Of a DNA stretch of 64,000 nucleotides, positions 42,234-54,900 are shown in pieces. The stretch covers positions 44,053,123 to 44,117,122 of the forward strand of contig NC_135172.1 of the NCBI RefSeq assembly GCF_041146795.1, given 5' to 3'. The stretch is from Maylandia zebra. Its lineage: Eukaryota > Chordata > Actinopteri > Cichliformes > Cichlidae. Position 1 is the stretch's first letter, and the number at the start of each line of letters is the position of its first letter. Below the pieces are notes generated by a model, which was not told the origin of the DNA, did not search any database, and worked only from the letters and a program-made list of their open reading frames with translations. A program made the translations under genes and the position numbers.

Positions 42234-44240
42234 TCATCGTCCGAACATCTCCTGCGAGGCGTAGGTCATGTAGAGGAAGCCGTCCTCATCCTGGTGCTGT
42301 TTGTACACCTGAGCCATGGTGAGCGACATGCTCGCCAGCCCTCTGTTGTTGATGAGCAGGTAGAAGGCCTGGCTGGGCAGCAGCGCCATGCGGTTCCTGA
42401 GGGGAGGAGCCAGAAGGAGCCACCATTAATCAGAGTCAGCCTGCAGGCTGTTAGCTGCATCAGCACAACAGTGACGCCAGCACGCGTCAGCCACGTGCAG
42501 ATTCCAGCTATGATTCGAGCATTTCAAGCATTCGTGCTCACACTGGGGGGAGGAGCACATGGAAACTGAGCGAGGGCTGAGTTTAAAGTGAAGCTTGTAC
42601 AGGTATTCATCTGTCAGAGCCAAGATTATGCAAAAGCTCCATTTGTCAGACTGAGGAGCAAGTGTATGATGAGCGACTGCAGCTGGAGCACCGGCTTCAG
42701 TAAAGATACGATCATGTACCACAAAACATGAGACGATCCAAAACATTTGCCCCTAAAGCCACAACTTTGACCCTCTGATCAGACTCTAAGTAGAGCCCAA
42801 AACTCATTCACTCACAACAAGATTTGCTTCAGCGTCTATATTCATACTCTGAGGGGGAATCATCCAACCGTTAGATGAGCCAATTGCTCTTTCCCTTGAG
42901 GTCTGATATCCAGGCCTCATTTCTGACAATCAGGACAAGTCACTAAAGCCAAATCAGCCCATCAGTGAACCTGAGCATGTGGAGCTGGTGTGCAGCTTTC
43001 TCAGGAAACTCCCACAGAACTTTATCGACACCCAGACGTTACAGTCAGTGGGTACGATTGTGGGGCAGCGAGGCTGAGACACCAGACCTTTGTGTTCTTA
43101 AAATAAAACTACAATACGTGTCTTTATGTTCACATGATTACAACTACTGAAAACTCAATGTTCCAAATGACAAACAGTTACTGGACGCAACTCAGGTTCT
43201 GTGAGTAGACAGAGCTCCTCGATTGGCTTGAGCAGCCAGCCTGTGCGCTCTCTGCTCGAGTCAGATCACTGAGTGATAAAGACTCTCGCAGACATTACAG
43301 AGGTCTAAGGTTTGACAGACATGGATTAACTGTTAAGACACATCCTGTCACTTCATGTTTACACAGCAGCTTCCTCAGGCCATCATGGCTGATCCTGCTG
43401 TGTAAGCATAAACAACAACAAAGGGGTCAATAAAAGTGAAAGAGCAAAAGACTCCAAGTCAGGGGTGTCCAACTCCAGGCCTCGAGGGCCGGTGTCCTAC
43501 AGGTTTTAGATCACCCTGGGGCTTCACACCTGAATCACATGATGAGTTCATTACCAGGCCTCTGGAGAACTTCAGGACATGTTGAGGAGGTCATTTAGCC
43601 ATTAAATCAGCTGTGATGGATCAAGGACATCTAAAACCTGCAGGGCACCGGCCCTCGAGGCCTGGAGTTTAACACCTGTGCTCCGGGGGGGGGGGGGGGC
43701 GTAAGACTCTGGAATAAAAGCTTCTCATTTTTAAAATAAACATTAACTGATGAATTCACCAGGAAAACATTTCTCCTCAGTGTAGAACTGAGGCGTGAGT
43801 ATTGTTGAGCTCCGAGTTCGTGTTAAAGGACTCCAGCATGTGTTCAGTGAAGCTTGCAGGTACCGGTACCTGATGATGGTGAGGAACTGCGTCATGGTGA
43901 GCTCCTGCGGAACCAGGAACTTGGTTTTGTCCAGCGGAGGCAGATACTTTTCCTTGTCGTACCTCTCGATGATGACCTGCAAGGCGCAGTGAGTGGGTGA
44001 GAACATAAAACACACCTTCTCGGACTCCGCGTGAGCCCCACCGCGCGCTTACCGGGATCTTGTTGGGGAACTTGGCCCTGATGCCCGCCACTTCCCGTTT
44101 CCTCGTTGCTGTGGACAGAAGAGAGACAGTGAGTTTGCTGGACATCAGTGTTGCTGCTGCTCGCGGCGGTGCCGGTTACCTAAACTCTTCCTCAGCTTGA
44201 ACGGTTTGCTGTGCGGCTGACTTTTCTCGCGCGACGCCAT
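42234..44240 (-). CDS. map1lc3c: Microtubule-associated protein 1 light chain 3 gamma-like (ATG8 family), complete gene
   Basis: The coding exons are 44240-44180, 44108-44053, 43976-43870 and 42396-42234, all with GT-AG sites and matching phase, giving 128 residues. The start reads MASREKSQPHSKPFKLRKSL, then ATRKREVAGIRAKFPNKIPV, IIERYDKEKYLPPLDKTKFL, VPQELTMTQFLTIIR and, in the last exon, NRMALLPSQAFYLLINNRGL to YMTYASQEMFGR-stop. It is the ubiquitin-like LC3 fold. The N-terminus KPFKLRKSL and the MTQFL segment are most like LC3C. ATG4 would trim the single residue after the terminal Gly so that the Gly can be joined to phosphatidylethanolamine on autophagosome membranes. The unusually short tail (Arg only) differs from human LC3C, which has a long extension. 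A MITE lies in intron 3. The gene is head to head with strn. The start has a good context (ACCATGG). Confidence 0.92.
43460..43678. mobile_element. hAT MITE in map1lc3c intron 3
   Basis: It starts CAGGGGTGTCCAACTCCAGG and ends CCTGGAGTTTAACACCTG, with the inner CTCGAGGGCCGGTGTCCT and its inverse. It is close to the copy at 62345-62568. No clean 8-bp duplication is visible here; the right side runs into a G tract (43685-43700). Confidence 0.75.
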
Positions 44241-45295
44241 GGTACGTGACGTAGAGCCGGGTCCACATGCTACGGAGCGAGCGCGAGTTAAATAGAGGCT
44301 GCAACGCATCAGCTGATTAGCACATGGCCGCATGAGCGCGATTGAATTAGGTTAGAGTGCGGAGCAGGGCCGGCCCCAGCAGCTTTTAGGCCCAAGGGCA
44401 GCAGACAGCCCCCTCCACCCCTCATCCTGGTTATTAAACAGGATTATTGATAATGTGCCTTTGAGAGAATTTAGAAAATGTTTAATGTTTTTCTTTAAGG
44501 ACAGAATTTGTTCACCACAGTTACCACATGTTTTTGTCTTGTGGTAGAGTTGTTACTCTTCCACATTGAAAGGAGCTGAGGTGCCTAGGTGGTTCAGCAT
44601 CTGCCTCAGATGCCTCTTGGGTTAGATCGTTAAACTGCCATCGCAGAGAGCCACAGCCAGAGAAGCAGATGGATGATGGATTAAAAACTTGAAATTTAAT
44701 CACATCAGATATTTAGAAGACAGAGTTCTTAACAACTCATGACCTCTATAATGTAACCTTGATGACACAACTTGGGGGAGGGGGGGTAACCACACAGTGA
44801 ACCTCCTGAGGTTGAGACTTTTCTTTGCAGGAGTCCTGGGCAGAGAATCAAGCAAGGGGAGAATGCTCCATGGAAGGGAACCAAGGCTGCCTTCAGCCAC
44901 TGTGCTCTATAGGCGACTAGTCTTTAAAATTAGCTGCTGTAACAACCAGCTTTTAGAAAAATAATGTGTTTCTTTTCCTCTTCAGCATCATCCGGGTACA
45001 TAAACCTGAACCAGATCAAGGTAAATCATAGCAAACTGACTACGTAACAGGCGCTCTTCTTCACTTGGACCTTCCTCTGCCAATCACCTGCCACCAGCCA
45101 ACCATGCAGGAACATTCAGGGCAGGGCAGTTTGAATTTCTAGAATTGTTTCACATCGACTGTTGGAGAAAAAAATGAATTACTGACCGTAAAAGAATACT
45201 TATGATTCTAACTGATCACTGATGACCAATGTATAGTTTTTGTGCTGTTTTCCAACCTATTTTGCTGTTATTGTCTCTTTGTATTCTTCTTCTTC

Positions 45296-45344
<49 letters not shown>

Positions 45345-45749
45345 CTTTGTCGTTTGAGTCTATTTATATTGGGCCAGTCTAAAGTTAACAGCAGTTTATG
45401 AATGGGGGATGCTTACTATTTAAATTGATATTGAAATCAACAGGAAAATAATAAATACATCCAATACATTCAAACAGAATTCAGATCTGTTTATTTATTT
45501 TTTACTTAATGTTTATTTTAATAAATAAAACAACAATAATAATAAGAGCGCTTCAGCTATTATATTTTGAAAATCCGGACAGGATGTGGTTGCTGCGTTC
45601 GTTCCGGCAGCTCGACTCTCCGCCGCTTTGACAGCTGGCTCGAGCAGGAGTTGTTCGGTTGATGGACCGCATTTTCCTGCGGAGGATATTTCACTGAAGC
45701 GGGAGTCAGCACCGGACTGAAGCCGCCCCGCATCGCTCACGGTCCAGCC
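44241..45749. promoter_or_regulatory. Intergenic region between the head-to-head genes map1lc3c and strn
   Basis: The 1.5 kb between the two start codons should contain both promoters. Next to map1lc3c the minus strand has GGTACGTGACGTAG, a CRE/E-box-like sequence, 1-14 bases before the ATG. The 150 bases before strn are CpG-rich. The middle contains AT-rich sequence and an (ATT)n run (45293-45343). No TATA box is obvious for either gene. Confidence 0.5.
45293..45343. repeat. (TTA)n microsatellite
   Basis: About 17 uninterrupted ATT units. Confidence 0.95.
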
Positions 45750-45968
45750 ATGGATGAGCAGGCGGGCCCCGGTGTCTTCTTTAACACCAGCGGCAGCTCG
45801 GGCTTACCCGGCGCGGGGAACGTTAAAGCTCCGCAGCCCGGGGACGGCGGCGGAGAGGCGGCCCGGGCTCAGTACAGCATCCCGGGGATTTTACACTTTC
45901 TCCAGCATGAGTGGGCCCGCTTCGAGGTGGAGAGGGCCCAGTGGGAGGTGGAGCGGGCCGAGCTGCAG
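45750..45968 (+). CDS. strn: strn exon 1
   Basis: It starts with CCATGG context at the first in-frame ATG of a CpG-rich region. It encodes the Gly/Ala-rich variable N-terminus and the conserved [14 protein letters not shown] segment. It ends at ...AELQ, phase 0. Upstream sequence from about 45620 is probably 5' UTR. Confidence 0.93.
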
Positions 45969-48900
45969 GTAAGCAGCCTCTCGGTCGCAAGGGGTTTCAT
46001 TGTTGAGGTTGCTAGCAGAACGGAGAGGCGCTGTACCGAAGTCCATTGGAGAATGTGGAAATTGTTCTTAAAATCGATTATCGGTGAATACATCGTCAGA
46101 GTAAAGTAAAAGTTGTAGTTTACTTTGATAGAAAGTGTTTTTCGTTTAATTCGGCATAGGTTTAAGCCAATAAAACGTATGTTTTTGTGTAATGTTTTTA
46201 ACTTTTTGGAGGCTAGGTGCAGTTTGCATGTGCCTTGTCGCGCACGGGGCTCAATACGCAGAATGACGCACATTCATTAAGTAACATAATGTTATGTGTT
46301 TGTAAGCGCTTCTTCTCTAATCGTGTTATCGCCGAATTCACGCTCTGATTCCACTGTTTCTAGATGCGGTGCTCGGTACTGGTTTTACTGTTCGTTTCCC
46401 AATGTCAAGCGGGATGTGCGAGAATTGCGTAATATTTAAATGGCAGTTTCGCCTTATGCTGTATTCGCTGCGCTCTCTGCTAAGCAGGCTAGCTGCGGGT
46501 GACATTTCAGTCATTCCAGCCGGCTCTGTGTGGGTGTGAGCAGCTACCTGTCATGCAAGCTTACGTGTGTCCGCAGCCAGGTCACCTGAGACGTGCCAGG
46601 TTTACCTGAGCGGGGCAAACGTGCACGTAGAGCCGTGCTTGCTTTTGTTTGTGGGTTGTTGTTTTTTGGTTGGTTACCGGAATCGGTTAGTTTCCCAAAC
46701 CGCCCCAGGAGGGCTTTGTCCCACAAAGATCAGTGTGTGTTCAGTTAAACGTGTCCGATAATGGATGCATACCGATAATGGGCGCGTGCACGCTGCGTGA
46801 TCCCGTCCAGTCACGAAACGTTTGTGTGCAGATTTAAAAGCTGCAACCTTAAACCGAGACCCTGCCGGTGTTTTCCTCTCAGTGTGGAGCAGAGCCTCCG
46901 TGGGACAGCATGCAGGGCTCTTTATCCTGCTTTAAAAGAGGGAGGTCTGCATACGTACAGTCAGAGGTCATGTTCAAAAATGAATTCAACATATCTGCAG
47001 TGGCAAAGTGAGTCAAAGCATTTAAAAGGCAACAAAAACATTTTCACTTTAAAATGTTCAGTATTGTCCGTGCTGCAGGAGTTGAAGAGCAGAGTCAGAA
47101 CATCATAGCGCTGCTTTCTGATGACAGATTTAGTTTATTTTGACAATTTAAACACAAACAAAAAAACAAACATCCCTTTTAATTAAAGTTTGAGCCACTT
47201 AGCGACAGGCGGCAGATTATTGGTGTCCACTGCCTCTTCAGTTTATTATCCTGTGGAAAATAAAATGGCTCATATACCTCCCATTATTCCGGATCACTGA
47301 CACTAAACATGTTTTTAATAACAGACAAACGTAGCCTGTGACGCTCAGCTCTTTGCTTGTTTCTGAGAGTCATCCTACAAAACCAGTTGGGTTAGCGTCA
47401 TTAGCACAGTCCTTCTTTTCACTCAGTCAGGGGTGAAGTTTTGAATCCAGACTCAGAGATGTCCTCCACTCCCTGTAGGACCAGCGAGGTCAGAGCTGTG
47501 TCTGCAGACGTGGAGGTGAAAAGAAGCCTCCTGTAAGGCTTCCTGCTTTCACTGCTCACAGATCAGATCCAACAATCGTAACGGCGCAAAGGTCGGCTGC
47601 CTCCCAGCGAGTGCCTCGTGTGTCTGGGGTCAGTCCCACCTGTCCTCGCTGAGCACCGTCATGGTCACAGTGCTGAATGATATCAGGGCCCGCCTTCATG
47701 CAAAGTATAAATTTGAAAGAAATGAATGGTTGATGCAACGACCCAGCATGTAGCCCCTTCTGTAGGAGGGATAACCTGCAGTGATGTTTCCTGCGTGACC
47801 TCATCAATCGGTCTCATCCCTGTGGAGGATGGACAGACGCTGACTCTACGTTACGTCGTAGAGGAGCTCGTGGTCCTTTGACTGTAAGCGCCGATCTGCT
47901 ACTTGTTTACATGACCTGTTTACATGACTGTGCGCTCACCTTGGTATTTTTGGTTGTAATTTATGTTTACTGTAATGGACGCACAAGTAGTAGAAGAAGA
48001 ACGCATCTCTAACTTTTGTTCTGTTGGAGTAAAGTTTTCATTTCCTCTTTCTGGGGTGAATTCCTCGGTGCAGGGGTGACTCTGATGCTTCTGATGAAAT
48101 AACAAACGCCAAAACGATCGATGCCATCATATTTAATGGCTGAAATCTCTTCGTTTGCACTTCCAGCAGATGTTTTGTTGCAGCGTTATAAAATCAGAGT
48201 GTATCGATCCCTGCTGTGCATGTGTGGTGCAGGTGAGCGTTTCCTCCTGTGAAGGATGCCGGGCAGTGAGTCAGACGATCTCATGGCGCGTGGGACGCTT
48301 CACGCTCATGACTTACATAAGCTCGAGTCATCGTCGGCCGAGCTTCACTGACAGCCAGCCCGTAAAGGAATCACTTCCTGTGTGGCGGCTCAGCTGGTGC
48401 ACCATTTAACCCCCCCCCCCCCCCTCCCCGGCACAATCAGATAGCAGGCGTCTCTTTGTGTCTCTCAGCTGTCTGAGTGGCTTTGATGATAAAGACCTGG
48501 AGGGGGTTGGAGGGGGGTGACGATTGGAGCGGGACGGCGCTGGCTGGCCGACGAGGCCGGAGACCAATTTGAGCCGTAAATCCATCTGTTCTGGTGCAGA
48601 CGGGCTGCATGTCATCACGGGCTGAGACGGAGCGTGAGTGTCACTTCCTCTGAGGTAATCCTCCGCAGGGGAGAGGAAGAGGAGGAAGAGGAGGAAGAGG
48701 AAGCTGGCACACAAGAACAGGAGAGATTACTCACAGTCTATTGTCCACAAACAAAGAGACAGGGCTGGAAGCTCTGAGCGACCAAGTCTGATTCCCCGTT
48801 TCTCGTGTGTGAGTTCACGACACCAGTAAAGACCAGTTAGGCAGGAGCGGTCATCAAAGACGGCGTCTGCAAACACCGTCCAGAGGTCTGTTTCAGGACA

Positions 48901-51900
48901 GCTAGCAGCCACCTGTCGGTCGGAGAGGCCACGCCCCCTCTCACAGCCACCTGTCGGTCGGAGAGGCCACGCCCCCTCTCACAGCCACCTGTCGGTCGGA
49001 GAGGCCACGCCCCCTCTCACAGCCACCTGTCGGTCGGAGAGGCCACGCCCCCTCTCACAGCCACCTGTCGGTCGGAGAGGCCACGCCCCCTCTCACAGCC
49101 ACCACCTGTCAGTCAGAGAGGCCACGCCCCCCCTCACAGCCACCTGTCGGTCGGAGAGGCCACGCCCCCTCTCACAGCCACCTGTCAGTCGGAGAGGCCA
49201 CGCCCCCTCTCACAGCCACCTGTCAGTCAGAGAGGCCACATTTGATTCCTTTAGCCTGAAAACTTCGTAAAATCTTTAAAAAGTTCCGGTTTAAGCAGTT
49301 CACAGATCAACGAGCTCGTCTCAGATGTTTTCAGGTGCAGCCAAAACCTGGCGTGAACGTTTTCTTCGTTCCTCTGAATGAAGCTCAGCTTCATCCCACT
49401 GACAGGAAACAGGAAGTTGTTTTTTTCTTTGTTTTTTTTAAACTCCAGGTCGTCTCTGTCAGAAATATTCGAACCAATCTTGTGATGTTACCGGCAGCCA
49501 GTTTTATTCTTCCCTCTGTGCTGTTTTATAAAAATGTCTTACTGAGACCCTAGATCAGGGGAGACCACGAGAATTCTGGGTAATTGTGCAGCTGACGGCC
49601 TGTGTGGACGTTACTGTTGCTCGATTACACCTTCAGATAAAATAAAAAGGTTTTTTTATGACACGAAGAAGAAGTCATGCGTGAGCAGGGGGAAGTTTGC
49701 CACATCGAAAAGGCTCGGATGAGCTTTCCAAAGTTCTCCAAGTTGTGCCTCCATCGCTTGTGTCCAGATCACACGCTGCACAGCTGTGCTGCTCCGTCTT
49801 TTTCACCGACGTTTACGTGTTTGCGCGTGAGCAGTGTGAGCGGCTGTGGTGAGACCCTCACGAGCGATTGATGATCGGGAGCTGGTCGTGAGGTGTTAAT
49901 CGCTTCTCGTTACCCCACGTATACTACACGATGCACGATGAAGGCCAAAATCGGTCCGATCACCAAATCGGTCGCATGACTCAAAAATCGTCTCAAAATG
50001 GGCCAAAAACCGCACAGTGTGAGCCCAGCATTAGAGCAGCAATGTTTGTTCGCTCAGAGAAAGAAAAAAAGGCTGCAAAAGTACAGGGAGGACTGGGAAA
50101 AGTGAAACACCTGGCTGGGAAAATGCACGATAACACCTATAACGCGCACTGCACTGTGTGCCGGCGCACTTTTTCCATAGGCATGCTTCTAGTGGTGGCA
50201 CATGAAGAACATGAGGGGCGTGACAGCTCGGGGAACCCTTAACCAATTTTTTGTCCACCAGGCCACGGCAGAAGCAGATATGGTATGTAAACACTGGTTT
50301 GTTGTTTAAACCCTCTGGTTAAGGTTATTATGGGCATGTGCAGTGAATATCAGCGCTATGTGGCCAGAAGTGTGATAATATAATTTATTTTGTGTAATAA
50401 ACAAATGCAAGGATAGATGATTACAACAAATAGATGACTAATACATAAAAGTAATACATAGATGAATAATGATGAGTTATGATGCGTAATCATGGGAACA
50501 AGCGGGTTTACAAACAGGAGCAGCTGATTAGCATCAGAAAAGCTGAAATAATATTTCAACTGAAGCCGATTGTACTAAATGCACTAAATGTGCACTGTTA
50601 CAAGAATGATTTTCTTTCTATTGTTTTCTATTATTTTAAGTTAAGCAGGACAGAGTTCTTTTAAAGAAAGATTTACTTATATTCTCAAAAGTTAAGCATG
50701 ACAGGCTTCTGTTTAAGAAAGAGACCTGTTTTACTGTGTTAATGTTGTCATTTTGAGCTAAAAATAAATGGCTAAATGATCATTTGTTTCCCATGTGTTC
50801 ATATCACAAAGAATATGCATCTACTTAAATCAAATTCAAGTCAAATGGTTAAAAAAATAATTTCACACACAAAAAAAGAGCTACCACACTGGGAAGGGTG
50901 AAGACAACTGGGTCGCCCGGCCCTGGCCACGAGGTGTCCCTTATTTATCTTTCAGGGAGTTGGCAACCCTAGTGTGGACGCAGTCAGCCTGCTTGATCTG
51001 CTGCTGCCTCCAACAAAACCAAGATGCGCTTCTTCAGAGAGCGTTGGTGAACCTGCAGCCTGCTGTGCAGTAACGCGCTGTAATGTAGACGTGTGAAGGT
51101 TCAAAAACACTGATTTATTCAGCCGACTGTACTCGGACTTATTAACAGGTGGTAGAGCTGTAACTCTGAGCTGACGGCAGCATTATTCTGGATGAGACAG
51201 CAGCAGGTGAAGTTTAACTCTCCACGCTGAGACTTGATTCTGCTTCAAAGTGAACAAGCGGGGCACAAACAGAAATCTTGTATTTGTAACAAATAATATT
51301 AAAGCTGAGGCCGAGCGATGGGCTGCACAGCTAACGAGTTCTGAAATCAACACGACTGAAAAATATTCATAATCGTTGCTGCGTGCACGAATCACAATGA
51401 ACGACAGACGGACAAAACAAACAGACGTCTGGCACAGCAGGAGGGAAAGAGCGTGTCCCTCCACACGGACCATCCTCAGCAGCAACACCTGCCAACAAGC
51501 TGCAGCACGATGAACGCATGAGGGCCAAGAGCAACAGCGCAGTGCTCGGTAACTTCATCCATCCGCCGTCGGGTTATGGTGGCAGCAGGCAGGTATCCCG
51601 GTCGTGCTGTCCGGTTTTCCTGACGGATCCCGAGGCTTTCCCAATTCTGGAGTCTCTTCCTGCTCTTCCCCAAACTTGTTCTCCACCCTTTCGTTACTTG
51701 TAAATAGAGATGGCACAATACCACTTTTTTATGCCTGATACCGATAATATGGAAATCTGCAGATTCCGATATAGTTCATTTTTTTAATCAATAACACAAT
51801 TTTTAAATTTCTTGCTGCATTTTGTATGAGTTCATACTCAAGTTTAACAAACTAAACTAAACTAAAGCTACTCAGTTATACCTGTATGCAAAAAGCACAC

Positions 51901-54900
51901 TGCACCCCAAATATTTCATAATTCAGCAAAACTGATCAATCTAAGAAACTTAAACCTGCAGCATCCTCCCTGTTCTGGTGTTTTAAAGAGTACTTAGGTT
52001 GTTTAGTATTTCCACTAACTAATAGGGTCGCCAACTCCCAGCAAAAAAAAAAAAGGGAACCACCCCCACCCTCCGCCTTGTGATGCTTAATCGACGTAAT
52101 CAACTGTAATTTAATGTGTTTAAAATAAAATGCACGGAAATCAATTATTTTTCCACAATAATTAAATAGATTCAACATCTTTCTTCAACAGAGCTGCAGA
52201 CTGCACAGATGGTACCTTCCCAAAGGAAAAAGTACTACAGCTTACTAGGGTATATTATACTTAATAGTTACTATATACAGTAATGGACTTCTATTCATTT
52301 TACATCAGATTAAAACTTTGGGTGTCAGATAATTATTTATTAAAAGCTCGACATTTTAAATGAGAATAAGAAAGAAAAGTATGTCTTTGTGCCCCCTTTT
52401 CCCTGTTAATGCCCTATCGGCCCCCCTGGCTAAACTTTGCTAGATCCGCCCCTGCACAGTTACCAGCGTCAGCTGTAGAAAAAGATCCTCGAGTAGAAAG
52501 TAATATTAAATAAATCCTAACAACAGCTGATCAAGCTTAAACGTGCTGCTGTTGTTCAGCCGCTGGTTTCCTCTTTCTGCTGCAAAGTGGACCAAAAACA
52601 AACAAGAGAGACGATCAGCTGATCATTGATCAGTTTCATGATTGAAGCAGCAACAGGAGAGAGAGAGAGGGAGAGAGGCAGTCGCTCCATATATTAGTTG
52701 TTAAACTTAACGCTGGAATGCTTTACAAACATTCAGAGATGAACTTACACACTGCTTTACTTCTCTGGGATCACTTCCTCGGAGATGAAATGCCGGTTTG
52801 GTAGCGAGGCTACAAACACACACAGCCGCTCTATCACGTGACCACACTGCTGCGACGTGCTGAGGTTATGAGCTGAGTTACGTAATATCGGATCGGTCCG
52901 TCTCTACTTGTAAACAGAGATGAGCAGTAATGCATTACTGTAATCCGATTACTTTTTTCAAGTAACGAGTAAAGTAAGGGATTGCTATTGCAAAGAAGTA
53001 ATTAGATTACTGTTACTTTCCCGTAAGCACGCTGCGTTACCAATCCGTGATTTTGATTGTAAGAATGTCTCATGACAATGACATCTGAGCGTGTGCAGAT
53101 CAATGGATAACACGGAGTGATGGCGAGCGTACGACCACGCAGCGTTTAAAGTGTGGAAGTACTTGCATTACTTTGAGTTTGATTCTGTAAAAAAGTGACA
53201 CAAACATCAGCGTCCACTGTGCGCTCTGCGTAGGAGGAAAACGTCTTTCTACAGCGAAAAATGAAACTTCAAATCTGAGCGAGCGCGCTGCCACGGGAAC
53301 GTGACACTCACACAGTCCCTGTCTCAGTGACGCTGCGGGACAGAGCTCTGATTGGCCCGACGGTTTTGCTCACTTGATAAAAACTAATCAAAGCTGCACA
53401 CACGGTGGGAAGGTTCGTCAGCCAGAGCGGCATCTCTGTGCTTTGTGTCTAAATAATGCAGCATGAGAAGAAGAGCAGCTAAGCATGTTATGCAACGCCG
53501 AGCCGGACCGTCCTCTGCCTTTAGCACAGATGAGCTTCGACAACAACACTTCCTCCGTCTCTTTGTGCGACAACAAAAACGCTCCCCGGCCTGGATTCCT
53601 GCAGCTCAGTGCGTTCATGTGAAGCTGCCGTATGAGGAATGGCATGTACACCTGCTTGTTTTGCGGGCGTTGGCGAATGTCGGCCCAAGCCACGCCTCAG
53701 CGCTGTGACCAGGCTCTGTTTAAACGGGCCTTTAGCCAAAATCTCTGCGGACAGGGGCGCCCTCAGCCTGACATGCTTACAGCACCAGACACACTGTTTG
53801 GGAAGTCTGAAGTAGGAATCATCCGATCAGATCACAGAGGGTCAGAGGTCAGATAAACTGGAGCCTTCTCGTGATGCGTTTGGGTGTTGCTGGGATATTT
53901 CGACTTCTCTCCACTGAGACAGGGAAGTGAGTTCAGTGTGATAACACAGTGAACTGCACTGAATCCAACTTCAGCTGCAGTGGAAGAGTCGGTTTAGCTC
54001 AGGAAGCAGCTGTCACAATAAGATCTGTGCAGGTCTCCGAATACTAAAAAAGAGGAGCTGCAGGGCTTTGTTTCCTCCTCTGGCACAGGAGACACTGGAG
54101 CATCCTGTATGACAGAAGAGGAGATGAATCTGTCCCACACCTGCTGGGCGCGTGGATTCATCACAGAGTGGATTTTGGGGCATGTGGGGTGAAAAATTAC
54201 AACCATTGGTGCCTCGAATCACAGAGGTTGTTATTTTGACACCAAAGAAAATGATAGTATGACAGGTTGCCAAGCAACACATATTATTTACATACGTTTT
54301 GACATGATGGCTGCTGCAACATGAGGCAGAGCGAGCTCGCCATGATTGTTAGATAAAAACACGAGGAGCGTCATTACTGCAGGGCTCAGCGGGTCAGGGA
54401 TGGAGATCCGAGCGGGTCGATGGCGAGGGAGCGTCGCTGAACCGAGAGGAGCAAATAAAGCGAAAACCGGAGCAACGACGGGCTTCAGGCCTCAGGAGGA
54501 GTGTGGAGTGATAAAGCTTCGCTGTTGCTCTTCCTGTGTTAGAGACGGTGCTGCAGGAGAGGAAATCAAACTAGCCTTAACTCACATTTGATTTTGGAAA
54601 TCTTCAAAAACAAAAAAAGATGAAATTGTGAGGGCGGGGTCACGCGGGATCATGCGGATCACGCGGGTCGAGCGGGATCATGCGGGTCGAGCGGGATCAT
54701 GCGGGTCGAGCGGGATCATGCGGATCACACGGGTCGTGCGGGATCATGCGGATCACGCGGGTCGAGCGGGATCACGCGGGTCGTGCGGGATCATGCGGGT
54801 CACGCGGGTCGAGCGGGATCACGCGGGTCGTGCGGGATCATGCGGGTCACGCGGGATCATGCGGGTGTGTTAGCCGATTCCCAGATTCCACAAAGGAAAG

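Noticed and set aside
45513..45740. Minus-strand 75-codon frame upstream of strn
   Set aside because: It lies in the CpG-rich strn promoter and 5' UTR, where stop codons are rare; no domain or conservation evidence.
48906..49240. CRISPR-like array
   Set aside because: The units are directly contiguous with no unique spacers; it is a eukaryotic VNTR.
53427..53437. Right end of the hAT starting at 52915 (CATCTCTG)
   Set aside because: The following eight bases do not match the bases before 52915, so there is no target duplication; probably chance.
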